A stretch of 64,000 nucleotides of DNA from Lactococcus allomyrinae (GTDB lineage: Bacteria; Bacillota; Bacilli; Lactobacillales; Streptococcaceae): NCBI RefSeq assembly GCF_003627095.1, contig NZ_CP032627.1, forward strand, positions 124,001-188,000. Reading direction: 5' to 3'. Of the stretch, positions 16,209-25,566 are shown one piece after another. Below the pieces are notes generated by a model, which had not been told where the DNA came from, searched no databases, and saw nothing but the letters and a program-made list of their open reading frames with translations. The number at the start of each line of letters is the position of its first letter. Within the stretch, counting starts at the first letter, position 1. The translations under genes were made by a program, and so were the position numbers.

Positions 16209-17354
16209 ATGGGAATTGAAATGCTCGGTCTTATTCTTGCTGGCGGTCAAGGGACTCGCTTGGGTAAGTTGACTAAAGATGTCGCAAAGCCTGCTGTACC
16301 GTTTGGTGGACGTTATCGTATTATTGATTTTGCTCTTTCGAATTGTGCAAATTCAAATGTGAAAAATGTAGGTGTTATCACACAGTACCAACCTCTTGCA
16401 TTAAATGCACATATCGGAAATGGAGCACCGTGGGGACTCAATGGTGTAAATAGTGGAGTTACAATTCTTCAACCTTATTCTTCACAAGAAGGTTCTAAAT
16501 GGTTTGAAGGAACTTCGCACGCGGTTTATCAAAACATTGCATATATTGACCAACAGAACCCTGAATATGTCCTCATTCTTTCTGGAGACCATATTTATAA
16601 GATGGATTATGAAGCAATGCTTGAGAGTCATAAGGAACGTGGAGCGAGTTTGACAGTGTCAGTCATGGAGGTTCCAATTGAGGAAGCAAGTCGTTTTGGT
16701 ATTATGAATACAGATGAAAATGACCGCATTATTGAGTTTGAGGAAAAACCCAAGGAGCCGAAATCAAATCTAGCTTCAATGGGGATTTATATTTTCAACT
16801 GGCAACGTCTTCGTGAAGTTTTGGTCAACGGTTATGCAAAAGGAAACCCAATGGAAGACTTTGGTGGAGATGTCATTCCGGCTTATATTGAAGCGGGAGA
16901 AAATGTGTTTGCCTATCGGTTTAAAGGTTACTGGAAAGATGTTGGTACGATTGATTCACTCCATCAATCCAATATGGAATTTCTTGATATTCTCAATAAT
17001 GAACTGGATATTACAGACAAATCGTGGCGGATTTACTCACGAAATGATATTTCGGCACCGCAATTTATCACAGATAAAGCAGAGGTTAAGGATGCATTAG
17101 TGGGAGATGGTTGTTACGTCAATGGTGCAGTTCATCATTCCATCTTATCTCAAAATGTTCATGTTCAAGAAGGAACAACGATTGAAGATAGTTTTATCAT
17201 GTCAGGGACATTTATCGGTGAAAATGTAGTGATTAAAAATGCAATCATCGGTGAAAATGCAAAAATTGGTGATAATGTGGAAATCATTGGAGAAAACGAA
17301 GTTGCGGTGATTGGTCACGGAGAAGTGAAAGGGGAAAATAAAAATGAACAATAG
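16209..17354 (+). CDS. glgC: glucose-1-phosphate adenylyltransferase, catalytic subunit
   Basis: GlgC makes ADP-glucose from glucose-1-phosphate and ATP, the committed step of bacterial glycogen synthesis. The 381-residue protein has the nucleotide-binding loop [36 protein letters not shown], the catalytic [14 protein letters not shown], the substrate motif GIYIFNW, and a C-terminal left-handed beta-helix of hexapeptide repeats (from about residue 290). The ATG follows ATGGAGG. It overlaps glgD by 11 bases, as expected for the GlgC/GlgD hetero-oligomer. Confidence 0.96.
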   Translation: MGIEMLGLILAGGQGTRLGKLTKDVAKPAVPFGGRYRIIDFALSNCANSNVKNVGVITQYQPLALNAHIGNGAPWGLNGVNSGVTILQPYSSQEGSKWFEGTSHAVYQNIAYIDQQNPEYVLILSGDHIYKMDYEAMLESHKERGASLTVSVMEVPIEEASRFGIMNTDENDRIIEFEEKPKEPKSNLASMGIYIFNWQRLREVLVNGYAKGNPMEDFGGDVIPAYIEAGENVFAYRFKGYWKDVGTIDSLHQSNMEFLDILNNELDITDKSWRIYSRNDISAPQFITDKAEVKDALVGDGCYVNGAVHHSILSQNVHVQEGTTIEDSFIMSGTFIGENVVIKNAIIGENAKIGDNVEIIGENEVAVIGHGEVKGENKNEQ

Positions 17355-18489
17355 TAACAAAATGTGTGCGCTGTTATCTAACGTATCATCAAGTCAAGCG
17401 CTACGCCCATTAACAGATGTACGTCCTATTGCAACTTTACCCTTTGATTGTAAATATCGTTTGATTGACTTCCCACTTTCTTCATTATCAAATGCCCATG
17501 TGGATAATGTGTTTATGACTTTCAATGAAGGAGAAACACAATCCGTTTTTGACCATCTTGGTTCTGGATCTGAATGGGGACTTGATGGATTTAATAGTCG
17601 TTATTTTGTCTACATCCAACAGGATTTTGACCGTCTAAAAGAGCAAGGTAAGGCTTATTTTGCGCAACATCTTAACTTTTTGAAGAAGTCTAAAGCTCCG
17701 TACACGGTACTTTTGGGAAGTAAGTTTATTTGCAATGTTGATTTGAATGCTGTTCTCAAAATTCATAAACTTGCGGGTAAGGAAATCACAACGGTTTATA
17801 AAAAGGTTTCTCCGACTTTAGCGGCTGAATATGATACGATTCTTCGATTTGATGAAGAAGGAAAAATGAGTAACTGCTATACAAAGCAGCTGGAGAACCC
17901 TCAAGAAAAAGAAGCGCTCTGTCTTAATCTTTTTATTGTAAATACGGACTGGTTGATTGATTTTGTTCAAGAAATGCAGAATGCAGGTGAGATTGCTTCT
18001 ATTGCTCATCTACTCAGAGCTCGTATGAAAGACTACGATGTGAATAGTTATGAATATACAGGATATATGAGTAACATCACAGACATCAAATCTTTCTACG
18101 ATGCAAATATGGTGATGTTAGAACCTCAAAACTTCACATCATTGTTGTATAGCAGCCAACCTGTTCATACAAAGATTAAAAATGAAGTACCGACTTATTT
18201 TTCAAAAGATAGTAATGTCGTTAATAGTCAGCTTGGCTCAGGGTGTATCATTGAAGGAGAAGTCAAGGATTCTTTGATTTCGCGTGGTTCAAAGGTTCTC
18301 AAAGGAGCACAAGTTGAGTCAGCACTGATTTTCACAAGTAGCAAAGTTAAAAATGATGCTGTCGTGAAATATGCTATCATTGATAAAAATGCTGTCATTG
18401 AAAATGGAGTACAAATCATTGGTACTGCTGAAAAACCAGTAGTGATTCCTAAAGGTTCAGTAGTGACAGAAGACGTCATTGAGCTGTAA
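17344..18489 (+). CDS. glgD: glucose-1-phosphate adenylyltransferase, GlgD regulatory subunit
   Basis: GlgD pairs with GlgC and modulates it. At 381 residues it is the same length as GlgC and shares [20 protein letters not shown] and the C-terminal hexapeptide beta-helix, but the N-terminal GGxGTRL loop is replaced by [16 protein letters not shown] and the catalytic SGDHIY by [10 protein letters not shown], so it should lack catalysis. The start is 11 bases inside glgC behind GAAAGGGG. Confidence 0.95.
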   Translation: MNNSNKMCALLSNVSSSQALRPLTDVRPIATLPFDCKYRLIDFPLSSLSNAHVDNVFMTFNEGETQSVFDHLGSGSEWGLDGFNSRYFVYIQQDFDRLKEQGKAYFAQHLNFLKKSKAPYTVLLGSKFICNVDLNAVLKIHKLAGKEITTVYKKVSPTLAAEYDTILRFDEEGKMSNCYTKQLENPQEKEALCLNLFIVNTDWLIDFVQEMQNAGEIASIAHLLRARMKDYDVNSYEYTGYMSNITDIKSFYDANMVMLEPQNFTSLLYSSQPVHTKIKNEVPTYFSKDSNVVNSQLGSGCIIEGEVKDSLISRGSKVLKGAQVESALIFTSSKVKNDAVVKYAIIDKNAVIENGVQIIGTAEKPVVIPKGSVVTEDVIEL

Positions 18490-18828
18490 TAGTATAAGTC
18501 AGCGCTGACAAAATTCTGTCAGCGCTGACGAATTATATTTTTGTTAAAATGATATTGAAGGTGTTCATAAACTTATTTTATCTTGACCTGAAATTATTAT
18601 CTGATGAACTAGATAAAATGAAGTCAAGACGAAATTCAAGGCTTAGTGCTGCTTTATTCCCTACCTAAGAGGTAGGGGGATTAGCACGCACTTGCTTTGA
18701 TAAAGTTTTTAAACACACTTACTGACAGAATAATAGATTTTCTGTCAGTTTATATGGTTGAATAATCGTCATTACAAAAGCTTTGTCAGTATACTGACAG
18801 ATTGTCAATGAAAAAAGTGGGGAAACAA
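18490..18828. repeat. glgD-glgA gap filled with CTGTCAG palindromes and a family A fragment
   Basis: GTCAGCGCTGAC at 18498-18509 and CTGTCAGCGCTGAC at 18516-18529 follow glgD. A family A piece (TAGTGCTGCTTTATTCCC ... GATTAGCACGCACTTGC) covers about 18640-18702. ACTGACAG at 18721 pairs with CTGTCAGT at 18742, and TGTCAGTATACTGACAG lies at 18784-18800, only 12 bases before the glgA ribosome binding site. No gene is seen. Confidence 0.7.
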
Positions 18829-20268
18829 ATGAAAATTTTATTTGCCGCAAGTGAGTGTGCACCGTTTTTTAAAACAGGGGGACTTGGCGACGTATTAGGT
18901 GCTCTTCCAAAAGAACTGGCCAAAAAGAATGAAACTTTGGCTGTTGCTGTCATTTTACCTTATTTTAAAAACGCGATGAAAGATGAGCATAAAGTGCTCC
19001 TAAAAGATGAATTTTACGATTTTGTAGATGTGGGTTGGCGGCATGAATATGTAGGTGTCAAGAGCTTGATGAAAAATGGTGTAAAATATTATTTTCTTGA
19101 TAATGAACACTATTTTGGACGTGAAGAGTTATATGGCTACGACGATGACGGAGAGCGTTACGCCTTCTTTGATTTAGCCGTTTGTCATTTGCTTGAAAAA
19201 TTAGACTTCATTCCTGATTTTCTCCATGTCAATGACTGGCAAACTGCCATGATTCCATTTTTGCTCAAAGAGAAATACAATTGGCGGAATGCTTATAGAA
19301 ATATCAAAACCGTACTTACGATTCACAATATTGAATTTCAAGGGATTATGCAAGGAACAGCTTTGACAGAACTTTTTGGAATGGGGATGGAGCGTTATTT
19401 TGAAGGTGTTGTCCGTCATAATGATATGATGAATATGTTAAAGACAGGGATTCTTTATGCCGACCGTGTAAATACGGTATCACCAAGTTATGCACAAGAA
19501 ATACAAACACCAGAATTTGGCTGTGGCCTTGAATCTGTCTTGAATTTTGTCCAAGGAAAAGTGTCAGGTATCTTGAATGGCATTGATTATGATGTCTATG
19601 ACCCAGAAAAAGACACTCAAATTGCTTATCATTTTAATGCAGAAGATTTATCAGGTAAGACGAAAATGAAAGCCGCTCTTCAAGAGCGAGTGGGACTTCC
19701 AGTAAAAGAAAATGTACCGCTGATTGGGATGGTGTCGCGCTTGACTAATCAAAAAGGGTTTGACCTCGCGCTCACAGAGCTAGAGGAGATACTTCAAGGA
19801 GAGGTTCAAGTGGTATTGCTGGGGACGGGTTACCCTGAGATTGAAGAGGGTTTCCGATATTTTGCTTCGAAATATCCAGAAAAAATGTCTACAAATATCG
19901 CCTTTAATCTCCAGTTTGCTCAAGAAATATATGCAGGTTCGGATTTCTTCTTAATGCCTTCTGCGTTTGAGCCATGCGGTCTTTCTCAAATGATTGCAAT
20001 GAGATATGGTACTTTGCCTATCGTCCATGAGATTGGTGGATTGAAAGATACTGTAAAACCTTACAATCCACATGAAAAGACAGGGACAGGATTTGGCTTT
20101 ATTCATTTTGATGGACAAGTGTTATTGGATACTGTTAATCGTGCGATTGCCCTTTATCATAAAGAACCAGAAACAATGAAAAAAATAATTACAGCAGCAA
20201 TGACAGAAGATTTTTCATGGGAAAGCAAATCTCAACAATATATCGAACTATATCAATCCATTGATTGA
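18829..20268 (+). CDS. glgA: glycogen synthase (ADP-glucose, GT5)
   Basis: GlgA extends alpha-1,4-glucan chains from ADP-glucose. From the ATG at 18829 (MKILFAASECAPFFKTGGLGDV) the protein is 479 residues, the family norm. The ADP-glucose motif KTGGLGDV, HVNDWQTAMIPF, GMVSRLTNQKGFDL and the C-terminal catalytic region MPSAFEPCGLSQMIAMRYGTLPIV are all present. Upstream starts run through the palindrome and are rejected. It follows glgD after a repeat-filled gap, so it may have its own promoter. Confidence 0.96.
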   Translation: MKILFAASECAPFFKTGGLGDVLGALPKELAKKNETLAVAVILPYFKNAMKDEHKVLLKDEFYDFVDVGWRHEYVGVKSLMKNGVKYYFLDNEHYFGREELYGYDDDGERYAFFDLAVCHLLEKLDFIPDFLHVNDWQTAMIPFLLKEKYNWRNAYRNIKTVLTIHNIEFQGIMQGTALTELFGMGMERYFEGVVRHNDMMNMLKTGILYADRVNTVSPSYAQEIQTPEFGCGLESVLNFVQGKVSGILNGIDYDVYDPEKDTQIAYHFNAEDLSGKTKMKAALQERVGLPVKENVPLIGMVSRLTNQKGFDLALTELEEILQGEVQVVLLGTGYPEIEEGFRYFASKYPEKMSTNIAFNLQFAQEIYAGSDFFLMPSAFEPCGLSQMIAMRYGTLPIVHEIGGLKDTVKPYNPHEKTGTGFGFIHFDGQVLLDTVNRAIALYHKEPETMKKIITAAMTEDFSWESKSQQYIELYQSID

Positions 20269-20276
20269 TAACTTGT

Positions 20277-20291
20277 ACGCAAGCGTTTGCA
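20277..20291. promoter_or_regulatory. LacI-type operator before glgP
   Basis: ACGCAAGCGTTTGCA has the GCAARCGTTTGC core of MalR- or CcpA-type operators. It lies 84 bases before glgP, so glgP is probably under sugar control separately from glgCDA. Confidence 0.6.
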
Positions 20292-20374
20292 TTTATTTGA
20301 GAAATTTGATAGAATTTTCATGTAACATTGAAAAATAAAATTGCTGAAAACAAATTTTAATAAAGAGGTGACAT

Positions 20375-22774
20375 TTGAAACTTTCTAAAAAACAATTTAA
20401 GCAAGATTTTGAAGAAAGATTGACTTCAAAGTTTGCGACTGACATTACAAAAGCTGGAAGTCAGGAAAAGTACGCAGCGCTTGCATCTGTTGTAAAGCAT
20501 TACTATACAAAGATTTGGGCAGATGATAACGACTATAAAGATGAAACAGGCAAGAAACAAGCTTATTATTTCTCTATCGAATTTTTACCAGGGAAAATGC
20601 TGAAATCAAACTTGCTCAATCTTGGTATTTTGAATACTGTAAAAGAAGCCCTTGCTGAGCTTGGAATCAATCTTGATGAAGTTGCAGAATCAGAACCAGA
20701 TATGGCGATTGGTAATGGAGGACTTGGACGATTAGCAAGTTGTTTCATGGACTCACTCGCATCTACAGGACTACCTGCTAATGGAAATGGGATTCGCTAT
20801 CGTTATGGTCTTTTCAAACAAAAAATTATTGATGGTTATCAAGTAGAGTTGCCAGATTCATGGTTGAATAATGGAAATCCTTGGGAAGTTCGCAGAGCGG
20901 ATAAAGCTGTTGAAGTAAGATTTGGCGGAGAAGTGTGGCTTGAGGATGATGGTAAGGGAAATTTGTTACCTCATTATAAAAATCAAGAGCGCGTGCTTGC
21001 TGTGCCTTATGATACACCAATGGTTGGTTTTGAGAATACAACGGTTAACAATATGTGTTTGTGGCGTTCTGAAGTTCCGCAAGATTTGGACCCTAAATTT
21101 CAAAATCTGGAATATATGCGACAAACTTCAATGCTATCTGCTGAATTATATCCTGATGACTCGAATTATGATGGGCGTCTGCTCCGCTTAAAACAGGAAT
21201 ATTTCTTTGTTTCAGCAGGCTTGCAAAGAATTATGCGCCATTATAAATCAACACACAAAAAAGACGTACGTAACATCGCAGATTACATCGCAGTTCATAT
21301 CAATGATACACACCCAGCACTTTGTGTGCCTGAGTTCATGCGTATTTTGGTAGATGAGTATGGAGTGGGCTGGAATCGTGCTTGGGATACGACAGTGAAA
21401 GTAATGTCTTATACCAATCACACGATTTTGTCTGAAGCGTTGGAAAAATGGCCCGAAGATATGGTAAAACATCTTTTGCCACGTATTTATCAAATTATTG
21501 TGGAAATTGACCGTCGTCGTACGGCTGAGCTTCTCCCTAAAATCGGTGCCACTTTGGTTCACAATACGCGTATTATCAGAGATGGACAAATTCATATGGC
21601 TCATCTCTCCATCATTGGTTCTCATTCAACAAATGGAGTGGCAAAACTCCACTCAGACTTGTTGAAAGATGTGGAATTGCATGATTTCTATGAAATTTAC
21701 CCAGAACGTTTCAATAATAAAACAAACGGGATTGCAGACCGCCGTTGGATTCAGATTTCTAACGAACGCTTATCTGGTGTACTTGATGAAACAATCGGTA
21801 CGTCTTGGCGTCATGATTTGAATGATTTGGTTAAACTTGAAGTTTACAAAGATGATGAATCAGTTTTGGAATGTTTGCAAGCGGCAAAATATGATGACAA
21901 GTTACGTTTAGCGGCTTTGATTAAGGAGCGTAATGGAATTGTTGTGAACCCTGAGGCTATCTTTGATGTGCAGGTTAAACGACTCCATGCATATAAACGA
22001 CAATTATTGAATGTTTTACATATTCTTAAATTATATTTTGAGCTTAAAGATGAGCCTGAGTTGGATGTTGTACCACGTGTATTCATTTTTGGTGCGAAAG
22101 CTGCACCTGGATATCATTATGCAAAATCAATAATCAAGGCCATTAACGAGATTGCCAATATGATTAATAATGATAAAACGATTGCTGATAAGATTAAAGT
22201 TGTTTTTATGGAAAACTACAATGTAAGTCTTGCTGAACTGATTATTCCTGCTGCAAATGTAGGGGAACAGATTTCTCTTGCTTCAAAAGAAGCCTCTGGA
22301 ACATCAAATATGAAGTTCATGCTCAACGGGGCATTGACAATGGGGACGTTGGATGGTGCAAATATTGAGATATTTGAGGCTGCAGGTGAAGGAAATAACT
22401 TTGTGTTTGGATTGACCAAGGATGAGGTTTATGAATATTACCGTAATGGAAATTATAATGCGCGTGATATTTATGAACAAAATCCGATTGTTCATCGTAT
22501 TTTGGATTCGTTCATTGATGGTACCATTCCAAATATTAGTATGGAAGGACCTGAGATTTTTGACTCACTTACGACATATAATGATGAATATTTTGTTTTG
22601 CGTGACTTTAATGATTATGTTCGTGCCCAAAAGGAGCTTGAAACACTTTATCGTGATAAAAAAGCTTGGACTCAAGCAAGTCTGATGAACATTGCAAATG
22701 TTGGACGCTTCAGCTCTGACCGTACAGTAAAAGAATATGCAGATGACATCTGGCATATTAAGGCTAAAAAGTAA
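20375..22774 (+). CDS. glgP: glycogen/maltodextrin phosphorylase
   Basis: GlgP releases glucose-1-phosphate from glucan ends using PLP. The 799-residue protein has the family landmarks YFSIEFLPGKML, GNGGLGRLASCFMDSLA, HINDTHPALCVPEFMR, the PLP region RLHAYKRQLLN, and SKEASGTSNMKFMLNGALTMGTLDGANIEI. The start appears to be TTG at 20375, eight bases after AGAGGTG; no ATG is placed as well. Cytoplasmic. It completes the glycogen cluster and is preceded by a LacI-type operator. Confidence 0.95.
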   Translation: MKLSKKQFKQDFEERLTSKFATDITKAGSQEKYAALASVVKHYYTKIWADDNDYKDETGKKQAYYFSIEFLPGKMLKSNLLNLGILNTVKEALAELGINLDEVAESEPDMAIGNGGLGRLASCFMDSLASTGLPANGNGIRYRYGLFKQKIIDGYQVELPDSWLNNGNPWEVRRADKAVEVRFGGEVWLEDDGKGNLLPHYKNQERVLAVPYDTPMVGFENTTVNNMCLWRSEVPQDLDPKFQNLEYMRQTSMLSAELYPDDSNYDGRLLRLKQEYFFVSAGLQRIMRHYKSTHKKDVRNIADYIAVHINDTHPALCVPEFMRILVDEYGVGWNRAWDTTVKVMSYTNHTILSEALEKWPEDMVKHLLPRIYQIIVEIDRRRTAELLPKIGATLVHNTRIIRDGQIHMAHLSIIGSHSTNGVAKLHSDLLKDVELHDFYEIYPERFNNKTNGIADRRWIQISNERLSGVLDETIGTSWRHDLNDLVKLEVYKDDESVLECLQAAKYDDKLRLAALIKERNGIVVNPEAIFDVQVKRLHAYKRQLLNVLHILKLYFELKDEPELDVVPRVFIFGAKAAPGYHYAKSIIKAINEIANMINNDKTIADKIKVVFMENYNVSLAELIIPAANVGEQISLASKEASGTSNMKFMLNGALTMGTLDGANIEIFEAAGEGNNFVFGLTKDEVYEYYRNGNYNARDIYEQNPIVHRILDSFIDGTIPNISMEGPEIFDSLTTYNDEYFVLRDFNDYVRAQKELETLYRDKKAWTQASLMNIANVGRFSSDRTVKEYADDIWHIKAKK

Positions 22775-22941
22775 ACTTATATTTTATACTCGTTCATCTT
22801 TAATTTTCTTCAAAAAATTAAGAATAATCAGCAGATATATGATATTATCTTGCAATAGTTGAGAAAGTATTGTTTTATGATAGTATATCAGGCACAAAAA
22901 ACGATTTGTATGAGATGGAAACTTTAACAATATTAAGATGA
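22775..22941. other. gap after glgP
   Basis: ATACTCGTTCATCTTTAATTT at 22788 matches the end of family C elements, and an imperfect hairpin AATTTTCTTCAAAAAATT follows at about 22801. No clear T-tailed terminator is seen. Confidence 0.35.
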
Positions 22942-23130
22942 TTAGCTCAAAATATACTCTAAGTAGGTCTTGATTTCGTTAATAAAATCCAATAGGATTT
23001 TATCAGTGGCAACTGTAATGAGCGTGTCTGGTGCCGAATTTGCACCATTAAGTTGCGAAGCAATATCAGTCTGTTGTTGTTTTACAATGGATTGACTATA
23101 GTAGCTGAAGATTAGCGTATTTGTAGCGGT
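22942..23130 (-). pseudogene. possible coding remnant (C-terminal fragment)
   Basis: On the minus strand a frame of 62 codons runs from just after a stop at 23131-23133 to a stop at 22942-22944. It contains no ATG, GTG or TTG near its beginning but reads like protein: SQSIVKQQQTDIASQLNG followed by DTLITVATDKILLDFINEIK. Its composition (Asp, Glu, Lys, Thr, Gln) differs from the surrounding AT-rich spacer. I do not recognise the family. A chance open frame cannot be excluded. Confidence 0.35.
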
Positions 23131-23160
23131 TTAGAGCTATAAAGTTGGGTGGATAATTTG

Positions 23161-23230
23161 TTGACGTATTTTATGAGAAATGGGTTATAATCATGAGAAG
23201 GCTCCTGTCAGAGTTTGACAGGGCTTTTCC
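23161..23230 (+). promoter_or_regulatory. promoter-like sequence followed by a hairpin
   Basis: TTGACG (23161-23166), 19 bases and TATAAT (23186-23191) precede a hairpin GCTCCTGTCA/TGACAGGGC (23201-23223) ending in TTTT. It would give a very short RNA, or serve as an attenuator. A CTGTCAGTACTGACAG palindrome follows at 23246-23261. Confidence 0.45.
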
Positions 23231-23245
23231 TTAATATTTTTATTT

Positions 23246-23261
23246 CTGTCAGTACTGACAG
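23246..23261. repeat. CTGTCAG palindrome upstream of the GH13 gene
   Basis: CTGTCAGTACTGACAG with TT and AA flanks, about 125 bases before the GH13 start. Confidence 0.8.
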
Positions 23262-23386
23262 AAGGTTTGGTCAGCAAATGATGTGCTTTGTAAGCTGGTA
23301 GGAAGTTTTTTCATTACGGACTATTGTGTTAAAATAAAAGTAAGTTGTAGAAAAATAATTTAGCAAAAATGAAATGAGAATAAACA

Positions 23387-25189
23387 ATGTATTATTTTAA
23401 TTCTTGGAATGATGATTATAAACAGCCTTTTGGTGCAATCAAAGTTGGACAAATCATGAAAGTTAATTTCAAGACAGATAAGGCAGGAGTGCAGGTCAAA
23501 TTTGTCATAAGGCGCGATTTTGGAACGCGATATGAATTTGAGATGCAGCGGCTTGAAGAAGGGCATTTTAGTATTGCTGTGCCTTTTGATGTAGGCAAGG
23601 GGCTTTATTTTTACTATTTTGAGATTGAGGAGCCATCCGATTGGGGAACAATTCGCCATTTTTATGGTTGTTCTGGTCTTGGTGGTGAAGGGGTGCTTTA
23701 TTCTAACGAAAATGATGTAAAACCTTATCAGCTTACTGTTTTTGATAAAGAAGATCCAGCGCCTGCTTGGTATCGTGATGCGGTGTTCTATCAGATTTTT
23801 CCTGACCGTTTTTATAACGGTAATGAAGAAGGGAAGATTAGTCATCCAAAACCTAACTCTTTTATCTATGGTTCAACTTCGGATACTCCTTTTTATGTTA
23901 AGGAAGAAAATGGAGATATTGCACGCTGGGATTTCTTTGGTGGCAATATTCGTGGAATCATCAAGAAAATTCCATATTTGAAAGAACTAGGCGTTAACGC
24001 GATTTATCTTAACCCCATCTTTTCAGGTACGAGCAATCATCGCTATGATACGAATGATTATCTTGAGATTGATACAATGCTCGGTGATGAAGCTGAGTTT
24101 AAGGAGTTGATTGGTTTACTTCATGATGAGGGAATGCATTTGATTTTGGATGGTGTGTTTTCTCATGTGGGAAAAAATTCACGTTATTTCAATATTTCCG
24201 GAAGTTATGGGGATGATGAAGGGGCAGCAAAAAATCCAGATTCTCCATATTTTAGTTGGTTTAAGTTTAATAATTATCCTTTCGATTATAAATCTTGGTG
24301 GGGAATCAAAGATTTGCCAGAGATTGATAAGGATAATGAGTCTTTCCGCGAGTTTATCTATGGTGAAAAAGAGTCAGTATTGACAAAATGGAATCAACTG
24401 GGAATTGATGGCTGGCGGCTAGATGTCGCTGATGAACTGCCAGATACGTTTATCAGAGGGATTAGAAAAAATCTGAATCGTTATTCTGATATGGTTTTGA
24501 TAGGCGAAGTTTGGGAAGATGCTTCTAATAAGATTTCTTATGGAGCAAGGCGTGACTATATTCTTGGTGATAGTTTGCAAGGTTGTATGAACTATCCATT
24601 TCGTGACTTAATCATCAGTTTTTTAAATGGTCAAAGGACAACTGCTGATACAGCACATCATCTGATGAGCTTACGTGAGAATTATCCAAAAGATATTTTT
24701 TATAATAATCTGAACAATCTTGGGACACATGATACAGAGCGGATTTTGACGATGGTGGGTGAGGAAAACAATGCGCTTGCGATTAGTATGATGTTCAGTT
24801 TACCTGGCGTTCCTTGTATTTATTATGGTGATGAAGCTGCGCTGACAGGTGGAAAAGACCCAGAAAATCGGAAATATTTCCCTTGGAATGATATTCCAGC
24901 CGATACCTACAGCGCTTATCAAACTTGGGCAAAGAAACGCTTAAATGAAAAGAGTCTGCGTCATGGTGAGTTTTCAAGCTTTTTCACTGACAAACTACTC
25001 GGAATTTTGCGTTATACTGAATCGGAAATTTTTATCTACATCATGAATCCAACGCTGGACGAAGTAACGGTCAATCCAGATGAAATCACGTTTTTACAAG
25101 AGTTTGATTTCCTGTCAGCACTGACAGAATCATTGACAGGTTTAGTCATTTCCAGAAAATCTTTTACTGATTTAAAAATGAAACGCTAA
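23387..25189 (+). CDS. GH13 alpha-glucosidase-type enzyme (neopullulanase/cyclomaltodextrinase-like)
   Basis: A 600-residue cytoplasmic GH13 enzyme without signal peptide. An N-terminal beta domain (about residues 1-120) precedes the catalytic barrel starting PAWYRDAVFYQIFPDRF. GH13 regions are seen: DGVFSHVGKNS (region I), DGWRLDVADELP with the nucleophile Asp (II), LIGEVWED with the acid Glu (III) and NNLGTHDTER with the third Asp (IV); MPSLPGVPCIYYGDE-like sequence follows. The layout is that of the neopullulanase subfamily; the orthologue in lactococci is often called apu (amylopullulanase). It should cleave alpha-1,4 and perhaps alpha-1,6 bonds and debranch glycogen. The segment FLSALTES near the C-terminus is encoded by a CTGTCAG palindrome at 25112-25127. 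An extended -10 (TGTTAAAAT) lies near 23325. Confidence 0.9.
   Translation: MYYFNSWNDDYKQPFGAIKVGQIMKVNFKTDKAGVQVKFVIRRDFGTRYEFEMQRLEEGHFSIAVPFDVGKGLYFYYFEIEEPSDWGTIRHFYGCSGLGGEGVLYSNENDVKPYQLTVFDKEDPAPAWYRDAVFYQIFPDRFYNGNEEGKISHPKPNSFIYGSTSDTPFYVKEENGDIARWDFFGGNIRGIIKKIPYLKELGVNAIYLNPIFSGTSNHRYDTNDYLEIDTMLGDEAEFKELIGLLHDEGMHLILDGVFSHVGKNSRYFNISGSYGDDEGAAKNPDSPYFSWFKFNNYPFDYKSWWGIKDLPEIDKDNESFREFIYGEKESVLTKWNQLGIDGWRLDVADELPDTFIRGIRKNLNRYSDMVLIGEVWEDASNKISYGARRDYILGDSLQGCMNYPFRDLIISFLNGQRTTADTAHHLMSLRENYPKDIFYNNLNNLGTHDTERILTMVGEENNALAISMMFSLPGVPCIYYGDEAALTGGKDPENRKYFPWNDIPADTYSAYQTWAKKRLNEKSLRHGEFSSFFTDKLLGILRYTESEIFIYIMNPTLDEVTVNPDEITFLQEFDFLSALTESLTGLVISRKSFTDLKMKR
25112..25127. repeat. 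CTGTCAG palindrome inside the GH13 gene
   Basis: CTGTCAGCACTGACAG followed by AA, in frame as L-S-A-L-T-E. Confidence 0.8.
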
Positions 25190-25199
25190 ATTCATATGA

Positions 25200-25420
25200 G
25201 TCTATACTAGACTGGTTTTAAAATAGTACACTTTATGAGCTATCCACTACAGTTTGTTTCACTTTGAAATCCAACAAATTTTATCAGAAAAATGAGTGCT
25301 TACTGACAGAAAAAATTGTTCTGTCAGTTTAATGCCTCCAAAGGAGGCAATGAATCAGCGGATAAAAGACTTATCAACTGGACTGGTAAGTCTGTCAGTA
25401 TACTGACAGAAAAATTTTGA
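25200..25420. repeat. GH13-dtpT gap: family E repeat and CTGTCAG hairpins
   Basis: CTATACTAGACTGGTTTTAA at 25203 belongs to family E (also near 53487 and 56608). TACTGACAG at 25301 pairs with CTGTCAGT at 25321. GCCTCCAAAGGAGGC (25334-25348) is a strong small hairpin. CTGTCAGTATACTGACAG lies at 25392-25409, followed by AAAAATTTT. Confidence 0.7.
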
Positions 25421-25530
25421 ACGATTATTGTTATTTTGTCCAAAAAACTATTCAACTTTGAAAGTTCCGTATTGTAGTAGTTTATCCCTTATTTTTCAAA
25501 AAATCTGTATAGATGAAATTGTTTGACAAC

Positions 25531-25559
25531 TTGACAAGTTGTATAGAAAACTTTATAAT
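25531..25559 (+). promoter_or_regulatory. dtpT promoter (leaderless)
   Basis: Perfect TTGACA (25531-25536), 17 bases and perfect TATAAT (25554-25559). Only 7 bases separate the -10 from the ATG at 25567, so the mRNA should start at or within a base or two of the start codon. Confidence 0.85.
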
Positions 25560-25566
25560 GTACTTT

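Noticed and set aside
21248-21625. Minus-strand ORF of 125 codons opposite glgP
   Set aside because: Shadow of a strongly conserved coding region.
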